The notes below the pieces were generated by a model that did not search any database, was not told the origin of the DNA, and was given only the letters and a program-made list of their open reading frames with translations. From Jilunia laotingensis (GTDB lineage: Bacteria; Bacteroidota; Bacteroidia; Bacteroidales; Bacteroidaceae): DNA of 64,000 nt. Location: positions 1,240,001 to 1,304,000 of the forward strand of contig NZ_JACRTF010000001.1 of NCBI RefSeq assembly GCF_014385165.1, written 5' to 3'. Positions 26,744 to 35,357 of the stretch are shown in pieces. Position numbers and translations under genes: made by a program. Each line of letters starts with the position of its first letter. The first letter of the stretch is position 1.

Positions 26744-27904
26744 ATGAAAAGTAGAATTGTATTATTTGCATTTTGTTTAGCCCTCTTGTCAAGCTGTGGT
26801 CAAAAGGGTTTTAACTTAGGGGGAACCCCGGAATGTGCTGTACAAACATTGGAGCCTGTGACTGTCAGCCTGACAAGTTCTTATCCGGCTACTATTAAAG
26901 GTAAACAAGACGTTGAAATCCGCCCTCAGGTTTCCGGTTTCATCACTAAAGTCTGTGTGGATGAAGGTTCTATGGTTCGCAAAGGGCAAGTCCTTTTTGT
27001 CATTGACCCTACCCAATATGAAGCAGCCGCACGCTCTGCCAAAGCCGCTGTTGCAACTGCAGAAGCTGCCGTAAGCACCCAGCAGATCACCGTCAACAAC
27101 AAACGCGAATTAAACAAGAAGAATATTATCAGTGACTACGATCTGGCGATGGCTGAAAACTCACTGGCATCGGCTAAAGCACAATTAGCTTCCGCCAAAG
27201 CACAGCTTATCAGCGCAGAGCAGAACCTTGGCTTTACAAACGTAAAAAGCCCTTCAGACGGTATTGTCAACAACATCCCCTACCGTTTGGGTAGTCTCGT
27301 AAGTCCCTCCATCCAAACACCGCTGACGGTAGTTTCAGACATCACGGAGATGTTTGTTTATGCTTCACTGACAGAAAAAGAACTTCTGAATCTGGTGCGC
27401 AAAGACGGTTCACAAACGGCTGCCGTAGAGACTTATCCGGAAGTCGAGCTGCAACTTTCCGATGGAACTACTTACGGAGAAAAGGGTAAGATCGAAACCA
27501 TCAGTGGTTTAATCAATGCAAATACCGGTGCTGTAAGTATCCGTGCCACTTTCCCGAATAGCAACCATCTCTTGAGAAGTGGAGGTATGGCCAATCTGAT
27601 CATTCCATACACTATGGAGAATACGATCAGCATCCCTCAGAAAGCTACTACGGAAATACAAGACAAAAAATTCGTATTCCTTCTGCAACCGGACAACACC
27701 GTCAAGATGAACGAGATCTCGGTATTTAACATCAGTGATGGAAAAGAGTATGTGGTAACCTCCGGCTTGAAAAGCGGTGATAAAATCGTAATCGAGAACG
27801 TAGGTACACTGAAAGACGGGCAGACCATCAAACCTGTCACTCCGGCCGAATCGGAAGCAAGCTTCCAACAAGCCATGCAAGATCGTAAAGAAGGAAAAAT
27901 GTAA
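26744..27904 (+). CDS. RND efflux periplasmic adaptor (membrane fusion) lipoprotein
   Basis: A 386-residue AcrA/MexA-type adaptor that links the RND pump to the outer membrane channel. The lipobox LLSSC gives lipidated C18. Then come the lipoyl-like half-motifs (VEIRPQVSGFITKVCVDEG and FTNVKSPSDGIVNNI), separated by an alanine-rich coiled-coil hairpin at about 100-165 (AKAAVATAEAAVSTQQ, SAKAQLISAEQN). Beta-barrel and membrane-proximal domains follow. It is first in a three-gene efflux operon, 26 bases before the pump gene. Confidence 0.94.
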   Translation: MKSRIVLFAFCLALLSSCGQKGFNLGGTPECAVQTLEPVTVSLTSSYPATIKGKQDVEIRPQVSGFITKVCVDEGSMVRKGQVLFVIDPTQYEAAARSAKAAVATAEAAVSTQQITVNNKRELNKKNIISDYDLAMAENSLASAKAQLASAKAQLISAEQNLGFTNVKSPSDGIVNNIPYRLGSLVSPSIQTPLTVVSDITEMFVYASLTEKELLNLVRKDGSQTAAVETYPEVELQLSDGTTYGEKGKIETISGLINANTGAVSIRATFPNSNHLLRSGGMANLIIPYTMENTISIPQKATTEIQDKKFVFLLQPDNTVKMNEISVFNISDGKEYVVTSGLKSGDKIVIENVGTLKDGQTIKPVTPAESEASFQQAMQDRKEGKM

Positions 27905-27930
27905 ATTCAGTTTATAGAGATAACAAAACT

Positions 27931-30900
27931 ATGAAGTTAGATAGATTTATTAACCGCCCGGTACTATCTACGGTGATCTCCATCGTAATAGTTATATTGG
28001 GTGTATTGGGATTGCTCTCGCTCCCTATCTCCCAGTATCCGGACATTGCACCGCCAACGGTAAGCGTCTCCACCACTTACCAGGGAGCCAATGCACAAAC
28101 TGTGCTGAATAGTGTGATTGCTCCATTGGAAGAGCAGATCAATGGTGTGGAGAACATGATGTACATGACATCTACCGCCACCAATACAGGTGAAGCCCGT
28201 ATCGATGTATATTTCAAACAAGGCACCGACCCTGATATGGCTGCCGTAAACGTACAGAACCGCGTAGCCAAAGCACAAGGTTTCTTACCGGCCGAAGTAA
28301 CCAAAGTAGGCGTCATCACTTCCAAACGCCAAACCAGTATGTTGCTGGTATTCTCCCTCTATAGTTCGGACAACAAATATGACAACGAATTTCTTGAGAA
28401 CTACGCCAAGATCAACGTAATTCCGGAAGTACAACGTGTACCGGGTGTAGGTGATGCCATGGTGCTGGGTGCCGACTATTCTATGCGTATTTGGCTGAAA
28501 CCCGATAAAATGGCTCAATACCATCTGATGCCTACCGATGTATCGGTTGCCCTGTCGGAACAGAACATAGAAGCCGCACCGGGTTCATTCGGTGAACAGG
28601 GGAACCAAACGTTCCAGTACACATTGAGATACAAAGGTCGCCTGCAGGATCAAACCGAATTCGAAAATATCGTGATCCGCGCGACCAGTGACGGACAAGT
28701 CTTACGACTGAAAGACATTGCGGATGTCGAATTGGGACGTTTGACCTATGGCTTTACCAACAAAGTCAACGGTCATCCGGGTGTAACCTGTATCATCTTC
28801 CAAACGGCAGGTTCTAATGCGACACAGATTATCAAAGACATCGAAAAGCTTTTGGATAAATCCAGCGAGACATTCCCTCCGGGTGTCAAAGTCAATATCT
28901 CACAGAATGCCAACGACTTCCTCTTTGCTTCAATCCACGAAGTTATCAAGACGCTGCTCGAAGCATTCGTGCTTGTGTTTATTGTAGTATACATCTTCCT
29001 GCAGGACTTCCGTTCTACCTTAATTCCAGCTATCGCCATCCCGGTAGCTTTGATCGGTACGTTCTTCGTCCTCTACATCATCGGGTTTAGTATCAACTTG
29101 CTTACGCTTTGTGCCATGGTGCTTGCCATTGCCATTGTGGTCGATGATGCCATTGTGGTCGTCGAAGGTGTACACGCCAAGCTCGACCAAGGTTATAAAT
29201 CTTCCCGGTTGGCATCCATCGATGCGATGAATGAGTTGGGCGGTGCCATCGTATCTATTACTCTGGTGATGATGTCCGTGTTTATCCCTGTAAGTTTCAT
29301 GACTGGTACTTCCGGTACATTCTATCGTCAGTTCGGTTTGACAATGGCGATTGCAATCGGTCTGTCCGCTGTCAATGCATTGACATTGACCCCGGCACTT
29401 TGCGCCATCCTGTTGAAACCTCACAAAGAAGACGAAAAGAAGAAATCGACTTTCGTCAGTCGTTTCCATACTGCATTCAATGTCTATTACGACAATCTGC
29501 TGAAGAAATACAAAAAAGGCACCCTACGTTTCATTCATAGGCCGTGGCTGACCATTGGAAGTGTGATAATCGGTATTGCCTTGCTGCTGTTCCTGATGAA
29601 TGTTACCCCGACCGGTTTGGTTCCCAACGAAGATACCGGTACGATCATGGCGGTAGTGGATATGCCACCGGGAAGCTCCATGGAGCGCACCACAGAAGCA
29701 ATGGAACGCATTGACAGCCTGCTCGGCTCAGATCCGGCTATCGACACCCGTACCATGATTGTGGGTTACAGCTTCCTTGCCGGACAAGGACCGAGTTACG
29801 GTTCGTTCATCTGTAAGCTGAAACCTTGGGAAGAACGTAGCATCAAACAACGCTCCGACTTCGTATCGGGTATGCTTTACCTCAAAGCGCGCGAAGTGAT
29901 CAAGGATGCCCGCGTACTACTGTTCGCACCTCCTATGATCCCCGGTTACAGTGTTTCCAACGGTTTCGAGCTAAACTTGCAGGACAAGACCGGTGGTAGT
30001 CTGGACAAATTCTACGAAGTTGCCCAAGACTTTATCACCAAGTTACAGGCACGTCCCGAAATTCAGTCTGCCCAGACATCCTTTAACCCGAACTTCCCGC
30101 AGTACATGATCGATATCGATGCAGCGGCCTGTAAGAAAGCAGGTCTTTCACCGAACGACATTCTGACGACCTTGCAGGGATATTATGGTGGTTTGTATTC
30201 GTCCAACTTCAACCGCTTCGGAAAGTTATACCGTGTTATGATTCAAGCCGACCCGAACAGCCGTGCCAACCTTGAATCATTGAATTCCGTCAAAGTGCGC
30301 AATGGTAACGAAATGGCACCTATCACCCAGTTCATGACCATGAAACGTATCTACGGACCGGACAACATCAAACGTTTCAACATGTTTACCGCCATGACGA
30401 TCAACGGCTCGCCTGCTGATGGCTACAGCTCCGGTGAAGCCATCCAAGCGATGCAGGAGGTAGCCGAACAAAGCCTGCCTACCGGTTATGGTTTTGAGTT
30501 CTCCGGTATGACTCGTGAAGAGCAAAGTTCAAGTGGTAGCACGACGGCTATGATCTTCATTCTCTGCTTCGTATTCGTATACCTTTTGCTAAGTGCCCAA
30601 TACGAAAGTTACATTCTGCCGTTGGCCGTATTGCTTTCTATTCCATTCGGTCTGGCAGGTAGCTTCATCTTCCTGCACCTGATGGGATTTGCGAATAACA
30701 TACTTCCTATTTTGGGAGCAGCCACGAACAACATCTATGTACAGATCGCTTTGATCATGTTGATGGGACTTTTGGCTAAGAATGCCATCTTGATCGTAGA
30801 GTTTGCCCTCGACCGCCGCAGAATGGGTATGAGTATCACTTGGGCTGCCGTTTTGGGAGCCGGAGCCCGTCTGCGTCCTATCTTGATGACCTCGCTCGCC

Positions 30901-31134
30901 ATGGTTGTCGGACTGATTCCGTTGATGCTGGCTATGGGCGTAGGTGCTAATGGTAACCGTGCCTTGGGTACAGCTGCCGTAGGTGGTATGTTCATAGGCA
31001 TGATCTGCCAGATCTTCATAGTACCGGCCTTGTTCGTTATCTTCCAATATCTGCAAGAGAAGATCAAGCCGATGGAATGGGATGATATCGACAACTCTGA
31101 TGCTGAAACGGAAATAGAACAATATGCTAAATAA
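27931..31134 (+). CDS. RND multidrug efflux permease, HAE1 (AcrB-like)
   Basis: A 1067-residue proton-driven inner membrane pump of the hydrophobe/amphiphile efflux family. It opens with MKLDRFINRPVLSTVISI, and shows the porter-domain start QYPDIAPPTVSVSTTYQGAN. The TM4 proton-relay region is AIVVDDAIVVVEGV with adjacent acidic residues, and the C-terminal transmembrane repeat has LLAKNAILIVEFA and GARLRPILMTSLAMVVGLIPL. Length and two-repeat topology (12 transmembrane segments) match AcrB. It lies between its adaptor and its outer membrane factor. Drug or bile-salt export is inferred from family; the substrate is unknown. Confidence 0.95.
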   Translation: MKLDRFINRPVLSTVISIVIVILGVLGLLSLPISQYPDIAPPTVSVSTTYQGANAQTVLNSVIAPLEEQINGVENMMYMTSTATNTGEARIDVYFKQGTDPDMAAVNVQNRVAKAQGFLPAEVTKVGVITSKRQTSMLLVFSLYSSDNKYDNEFLENYAKINVIPEVQRVPGVGDAMVLGADYSMRIWLKPDKMAQYHLMPTDVSVALSEQNIEAAPGSFGEQGNQTFQYTLRYKGRLQDQTEFENIVIRATSDGQVLRLKDIADVELGRLTYGFTNKVNGHPGVTCIIFQTAGSNATQIIKDIEKLLDKSSETFPPGVKVNISQNANDFLFASIHEVIKTLLEAFVLVFIVVYIFLQDFRSTLIPAIAIPVALIGTFFVLYIIGFSINLLTLCAMVLAIAIVVDDAIVVVEGVHAKLDQGYKSSRLASIDAMNELGGAIVSITLVMMSVFIPVSFMTGTSGTFYRQFGLTMAIAIGLSAVNALTLTPALCAILLKPHKEDEKKKSTFVSRFHTAFNVYYDNLLKKYKKGTLRFIHRPWLTIGSVIIGIALLLFLMNVTPTGLVPNEDTGTIMAVVDMPPGSSMERTTEAMERIDSLLGSDPAIDTRTMIVGYSFLAGQGPSYGSFICKLKPWEERSIKQRSDFVSGMLYLKAREVIKDARVLLFAPPMIPGYSVSNGFELNLQDKTGGSLDKFYEVAQDFITKLQARPEIQSAQTSFNPNFPQYMIDIDAAACKKAGLSPNDILTTLQGYYGGLYSSNFNRFGKLYRVMIQADPNSRANLESLNSVKVRNGNEMAPITQFMTMKRIYGPDNIKRFNMFTAMTINGSPADGYSSGEAIQAMQEVAEQSLPTGYGFEFSGMTREEQSSSGSTTAMIFILCFVFVYLLLSAQYESYILPLAVLLSIPFGLAGSFIFLHLMGFANNILPILGAATNNIYVQIALIMLMGLLAKNAILIVEFALDRRRMGMSITWAAVLGAGARLRPILMTSLAMVVGLIPLMLAMGVGANGNRALGTAAVGGMFIGMICQIFIVPALFVIFQYLQEKIKPMEWDDIDNSDAETEIEQYAK

Positions 31135-31173
31135 GATTAGGAATCAGAGCCCTAACTACTAAAAACTGTAAGA

Positions 31174-32559
31174 ATGAAAAAACAAATTATATGCATGTTG
31201 TGTGCAACTGCTCTTCTGAGTAGTTGCCACATCTATAAATCGTATGACAGACCCGACGATATACAAACAGCCGGCTTGTATCGAGACACACTGTCTACCG
31301 GTGATACGCTTGCCTCGGACACCGCTAATTTCGGCAACCTGCCATGGAGAGAGGTTTTCACCGACCCACAGTTACAAGCGCTTATCGAACAGGGGCTGGC
31401 CAATAATACTGACCTCCAGACCGCAATTCTGAAAGTAGAAGAGGCCAAAGCTGCATTAACTACTTCCCGGCTGGCTTATGCACCCATGCTGGCTTTATCA
31501 CCGCAAGGAACGATCAGCAGCTTCGACAAAAGTGCTGCAACGAAAACCTATTCACTACCCGTCACGGCAAGCTGGGAGATCGACCTGTTCGGTAAACTGC
31601 TGAATGAAAAACGAGGGGCACAAGTGACCTTGTTACAGACCAAAGCCTATCGTCAAGCGGTACAGACACAGATCATATCAGGTATCGCCAACACCTACTA
31701 TACACTGTTGATGCTCGACCAGCAACAGATCATTACCGAAGAGACCGCTGACATCATGAAGCGCAATGTGGAAACCATGCGTGCCATGAAAGATGCTGCC
31801 ATGACGAATGCAGCCGCAGTCGCTCAAAGTGAGGCCGCTTATGCACAAGTACTAGCTTCCATCCCTGCTATCCGTCAGAGTATTCGTGAAACAGAAAACG
31901 CACTTTGCATGTTGCTCCGTCAAGCTCCGCAAGCCATCAAACGTAGCACATTGGCCGGTCAACAATTGCCTACCGAATTCTCCGTAGGTGTTCCGTTACA
32001 ATTATTGTCCAACCGTCCGGACGTAAAAGCAGCCGAGATGTCGCTGGCAAGCACATATTACAACGCCAACCAAGCCCGTGCAGCTTTTTATCCGCAGATT
32101 ACTCTCAGCGGGTCTGCCGGATGGACAAACAGTGCAGGTAGCGTGATTGTCAACCCGGGCAAACTCTTGGCATCAGCAATCGGTTCACTGACCCAGCCTT
32201 TGTTCTACAGGGGGGCAAACATAGCTCGTCTGAAGATAGCTAAGGCGCAACAGGAAGAGGCAAAACTCGCTTTCCAGCAATCTCTTCTCAATGCAGGCAG
32301 TGAAGTCAGCAACGCGCTATCAAAATATCAGACAACCTCCGAAAAGGCTTCTGCCCGCAAGTTACAGGTAGAGTCGGCAGAGAAAGCTTCCGAGTATACG
32401 AAGGAGTTGTTCCAGTTGGGTAATTCAACTTATCTTGAAGTATTGTCTGCAGAACAGTCCCTGCTCAGCGCACGCTTGTCACAGGTTTCCGACCAGTTTG
32501 ACAGCATGCAGGCCATAGTCAGCCTTTACAGTGCTTTAGGCGGAGGCAGAGAGAACTAA
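31174..32559 (+). CDS. TolC-like outer membrane efflux lipoprotein (NodT family)
   Basis: A 461-residue outer membrane factor completing the tripartite pump. The lipobox LLSSC gives C18. The two tandem TolC-type repeats are visible by their openings (LPWREVFTDPQLQALIEQGL with NNTDLQTAILKVEEAKAAL at about 50-95, and SNRPDVKAAEMSLASTYY at about 277-294). Long helical stretches rich in Ala and Gln line the channel, and EVLSAEQSLLSARLSQV is near the end. It starts 39 bases after the pump gene. The next gene, an LpxA-type acyltransferase, begins 90 bases downstream with no visible terminator between them. Confidence 0.93.
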   Translation: MKKQIICMLCATALLSSCHIYKSYDRPDDIQTAGLYRDTLSTGDTLASDTANFGNLPWREVFTDPQLQALIEQGLANNTDLQTAILKVEEAKAALTTSRLAYAPMLALSPQGTISSFDKSAATKTYSLPVTASWEIDLFGKLLNEKRGAQVTLLQTKAYRQAVQTQIISGIANTYYTLLMLDQQQIITEETADIMKRNVETMRAMKDAAMTNAAAVAQSEAAYAQVLASIPAIRQSIRETENALCMLLRQAPQAIKRSTLAGQQLPTEFSVGVPLQLLSNRPDVKAAEMSLASTYYNANQARAAFYPQITLSGSAGWTNSAGSVIVNPGKLLASAIGSLTQPLFYRGANIARLKIAKAQQEEAKLAFQQSLLNAGSEVSNALSKYQTTSEKASARKLQVESAEKASEYTKELFQLGNSTYLEVLSAEQSLLSARLSQVSDQFDSMQAIVSLYSALGGGREN

Positions 32560-32649
32560 GTGAATGTGTTTCAATAGTAAAATCGTTAACGTACTTATGT
32601 GTGATGATCCGGTAGAGATCATCACCATAGGGAATAAATCGAAAATATC

Positions 32650-33420
32650 ATGATTAGTCCATTAGCTTACGTAGATCCCGAAGCAAAGATTGGTAAAAAC
32701 GTTACCATCCAACCTTTCGCTTATATTGAAAAAGATGTCGAAATCGGGGATGACTGTATAATCATGGCTTATGCCAGCGTATTGAAAGGCACACGAATGG
32801 GTAAAGGTAACCACATTCACCATCATGCCGTATTGGGTGCCGAACCTCAGGACTTCCATTATTCCGGTGAGGACAGCAACCTGATCATTGGTGACAACAA
32901 CCACATACGAGAGAATGTAGTTATCAGCCGTGCCACATTTTCAGAAAATGCAACAAAGATCGGCAATGGTAATTTTCTGATGGATAAGGTGCATATCTGC
33001 CACGATGTGCAGATAGGAGACAATTGCGTAGTGGGTATCGAGACTACCATAGCAGGCGAATGCACCTTGGATGATTGTGCCATATTGAGCGGCAATGTCA
33101 TACTGCATCAATATTGCCATGTAGGTAGCTGGACACTCATACAAAGTGGATGCCGCATCTCTAAAGACGTGCCTCCATACATCATCATGTCTGGTAATCC
33201 GACCACCTATCATGGGGTAAATGCAGTAGTGTTGACCCAGCATAAAAAGACATCAGAGAGAATTCTGCGCCACATCGCCAATGCTTATCGTCTGATTTAT
33301 CAAGGCAATTTCAGCGTTACAGATGCCGTACAGAAAATAGTAGACCAGGTTCCTATGAGTGAAGAAATAGAGAACATTGTCAAGTTCGTTAAAAACTCTG
33401 AACGAGGAATTGTGAAATAG
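32650..33420 (+). CDS. lpxA: LpxA-type acyl-[ACP]--UDP-N-acetylglucosamine O-acyltransferase, stand-alone copy
   Basis: A 256-residue left-handed beta-helix acyltransferase matching LpxA, which acylates UDP-GlcNAc at O3 in the first step of lipid A synthesis. Hexapeptide repeats run from about residue 1 to 185. The catalytic histidine is H118 in KVHICHDVQIG (HIAHD in E. coli). The C-terminal helical domain starts after SKDVPPYIIMSGNPTTYHGVN and contains RHIANAYRLIYQGN. The region after the catalytic histidine reads GIETTIAGE rather than the usual ANNATLAGH. It follows the RND operon and is not next to lpxD, lpxC or fabZ, so it may be a second LpxA paralogue with an altered substrate. Confidence 0.85.
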   Translation: MISPLAYVDPEAKIGKNVTIQPFAYIEKDVEIGDDCIIMAYASVLKGTRMGKGNHIHHHAVLGAEPQDFHYSGEDSNLIIGDNNHIRENVVISRATFSENATKIGNGNFLMDKVHICHDVQIGDNCVVGIETTIAGECTLDDCAILSGNVILHQYCHVGSWTLIQSGCRISKDVPPYIIMSGNPTTYHGVNAVVLTQHKKTSERILRHIANAYRLIYQGNFSVTDAVQKIVDQVPMSEEIENIVKFVKNSERGIVK

Positions 33421-33447
33421 TTTTAGGTATAAATCTATTTACAGCAT

Positions 33448-33484
33448 GCTCCGTTTGCCATTCGAGGTAAACGGAGCTTTTTTA
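33448..33484 (+). terminator. Rho-independent terminator after lpxA
   Basis: GCTCCGTTTGCC (33448-33459) pairs with GGTAAACGGAGC (33466-33477), one wobble, a 6-base loop, and is followed directly by TTTTTTATT. It is placed 28 bases after the lpxA stop codon. It is the best canonical terminator in the window and would end the RND-lpxA transcript. Confidence 0.88.
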
Positions 33485-33925
33485 TTAGCAAAATGATAAT
33501 TGCAAAGAGCAACAACCTCCGAAGAGCCAGACATGCTACAACAAACGCCATTCGTCGCACTGAAAATAGATAATAATAGAACTTCAGAATCCCTCTCTAA
33601 CAGTACTTTCTAAAATATGCCATCTTTACGAAACTTAAATACAGACAAGACCACTCTATCGGGAATCTGTAGGTGAATTCTTCCTTTCTTTATCTGTATA
33701 AGGCACATCTTTACTCCGGATTCACTTCATCTAAACGAATAACACAATGAAAGTGATTACATACGACTTCCCTTAAAAAAGATCACTTATCTTACCCTTC
33801 GCCACAAAATGAACTATAATAAAGGAAATAAATATTGACTTATAGAAAACGAACAATAAAGTATTAATAACCGAGTGTCCAATCATCAATAGACAATTGA
33901 AAGATGGTCTATTTCGCAGAAATGG

Positions 33926-34041
33926 AACATTAAGATCAAAATTCAAGAACATCCCCATGTCCTACTTAAGAACATCCGGATGTCTTAGTACAAAACATGG
34001 GGATGTTTTGATATACAACATCCCCATGTTTTTCTAATACG
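33926..34041. repeat. Phased intergenic array C, 23-bp period, four units plus a decayed one
   Basis: ACAT[CG] begins at 33949, 33972, 33995 and 34018: three steps of exactly 23 bp. A looser AACATT unit precedes them at 33926. Cores are ACATCCCCATGT, ACATCCGGATGT, ACATGGGGATGT and ACATCCCCATGT, that is, dyads that alternate in orientation. Units 3 and 4 form a perfect 16-bp stem (33992-34007 with 34017-34032) with a 9-base loop, then TTCTAAT. Confidence 0.88.
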
Positions 34042-34243
34042 ATTAGTATATTTCACCTGTAAGAATCTGCTTTTCAAAGTATTGAATGGCTATATTTCAC
34101 CGAATGGAAAGCTATTACCCAGTTGAAAGATAATAAAGAGTATAAGTATTGATATTCACAGGTTTATATCATAGTAGAAATAGAGGTAATCTCTGTGAAA
34201 GATATCCCTGATTATCATTATCGGTAAGAAGAAAAGACTCTGA

Positions 34244-34262
34244 ATAGAAAAGCCGAACGGCT
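34244..34262 (-). terminator. Terminator for the sulfatase-GH43 operon
   Basis: On the reverse strand AGCCG-TT-CGGCT is followed by TTTTCTATTC. It lies about 85 bases past the GH43 stop, just beyond the larger composite hairpin. Confidence 0.7.
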
Positions 34263-34271
34263 AAGAAACAG

Positions 34272-34331
34272 CATCTTCCGCCCTTTTCGAAATCTAAGCA
34301 TGGATAGATTTACCAAAAAGGACGGAAGATG
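34272..34331 (-). terminator. Long composite hairpin 3' of the GH43 gene
   Basis: The outer stem CATCTTCCGCCCTTTT (34272-34287) pairs with AAAAGGACGGAAGATG (34316-34331) with a single mismatch. An inner stem AAATCTA pairs with TAGATTT around an AGCATGGA loop. It lies 16 bases past the GH43 stop codon. It may stabilise the 3' end of the mRNA while the smaller hairpin beyond it terminates transcription. Confidence 0.65.
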
Positions 34332-34347
34332 AATCTTGAAAGCAGCT

Positions 34348-35337
34348 TTAGTTGGAAGCTGCAGGTTTCATTACAGGAACAACCACGGTTTCAGGTTTTA
34401 TCCGTATGATCTCTTCACCGGAAGCCTGATCGGGAGCAAACTCTACATCGACCATCAACGTACGGCGGGGATGTATGGCGGTATCACTATTATGCACATG
34501 GAATACATACTTCCAATCCCCTTTGGCATCGCGGAACAGATCGCCATGCCCGGTACCGTTCTGATGAATGTTTTCCTTACTGATGATAGGATTTCCGTCA
34601 GGTTTCTTCCACGGTCCGTAAGGAGAAGTGGAAGTGGCATAGCCTACCGCATAATCCTTAGAAGCAAAATGATTGGCAGAATAGAGCAGATAATAAATTC
34701 CGTCACGCTTCACCACTGTCGGCCCTTCGATCACCGGAGCCGATTCAAAAGTCTGTGTATCCTCCCAAGGTTCGGTAGCAGTGATACATTGCGTTAATGT
34801 CTCTTCTTTAATACCACTCATATCTTCTTTAAATTCAGCTACCCAGATAGAATTTCCTTCATGCAGCCTCACATGATACAGATACATCTTGCCGTCCGTA
34901 TCGAAGAGAAGGAATGGATCGATCTGATTCACATCCGACTTCAGGGCAGCTACGCTATCTTGCACGAAAGGACCGATAGGGCGTTCGCTCTTGGCAACGG
35001 CAATATTCTCATTAGCAGTATAAATCATGTAATACTTCCCGTTATGCTCAACTACCTGCGGAGCCCAGAAACCCTTGGTTCCGTATGCAGACACTCCCCC
35101 TTCAAGGGCGTGCCCATCTTTCAATGTTCCCGCAGGTACTTCCCACGTCTTCAGATCGGCCGACTGCAACACAGGAATTCCCGTCTGCGGCTTGGGTTCG
35201 GTTCCGTACATATAATACATGCCGTCAAAACAGGCAATGGTCGGGTCGGCAAAGGTGATTTGCTGTTGCTCTTTCTGTGGGGCACAAGAAGCCATAGCCA
35301 AGCTACAGCCTACAAGCATCCAATTAATCAGTTTCAT
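34348..35337 (-). CDS. GH43-family glycoside hydrolase lipoprotein
   Basis: A 329-residue five-bladed beta-propeller hydrolase of family GH43 (arabinofuranosidase, xylosidase or galactosidase activities). The SPII signal ends at MASC with C18. The catalytic base is D31 in FADPTIACFDGMYYMYGTE. The pKa-modulating aspartate is in NQIDPFLLFDTDGKMYLY, and the acid is the glutamate in EGPTVVKRDGIYYLLYSAN. It sits 20 bases after a sulfatase gene on the same strand, so the pair probably removes a sulfate and then a sugar from one glycan. It is likely periplasmic- or surface-facing. Exact sugar specificity is not readable. Confidence 0.88.
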   Translation of the reverse strand: MKLINWMLVGCSLAMASCAPQKEQQQITFADPTIACFDGMYYMYGTEPKPQTGIPVLQSADLKTWEVPAGTLKDGHALEGGVSAYGTKGFWAPQVVEHNGKYYMIYTANENIAVAKSERPIGPFVQDSVAALKSDVNQIDPFLLFDTDGKMYLYHVRLHEGNSIWVAEFKEDMSGIKEETLTQCITATEPWEDTQTFESAPVIEGPTVVKRDGIYYLLYSANHFASKDYAVGYATSTSPYGPWKKPDGNPIISKENIHQNGTGHGDLFRDAKGDWKYVFHVHNSDTAIHPRRTLMVDVEFAPDQASGEEIIRIKPETVVVPVMKPAASN

Positions 35338-35357
35338 AAAATTCTGTTTATAGGGTT

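Larger units (their letters stand above)
33421..34347. other. Convergent gene-free region with terminators and phased array C
   Basis: These 927 bases lie between convergent genes. They hold the lpxA terminator (33448-33484), the 23-bp phased array (33926-34041), a reverse-strand terminator (34244-34262) and a long composite hairpin (34272-34331). The stretches 33490-33920 and 34045-34240 have no coding region that I can support. Confidence 0.7.
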
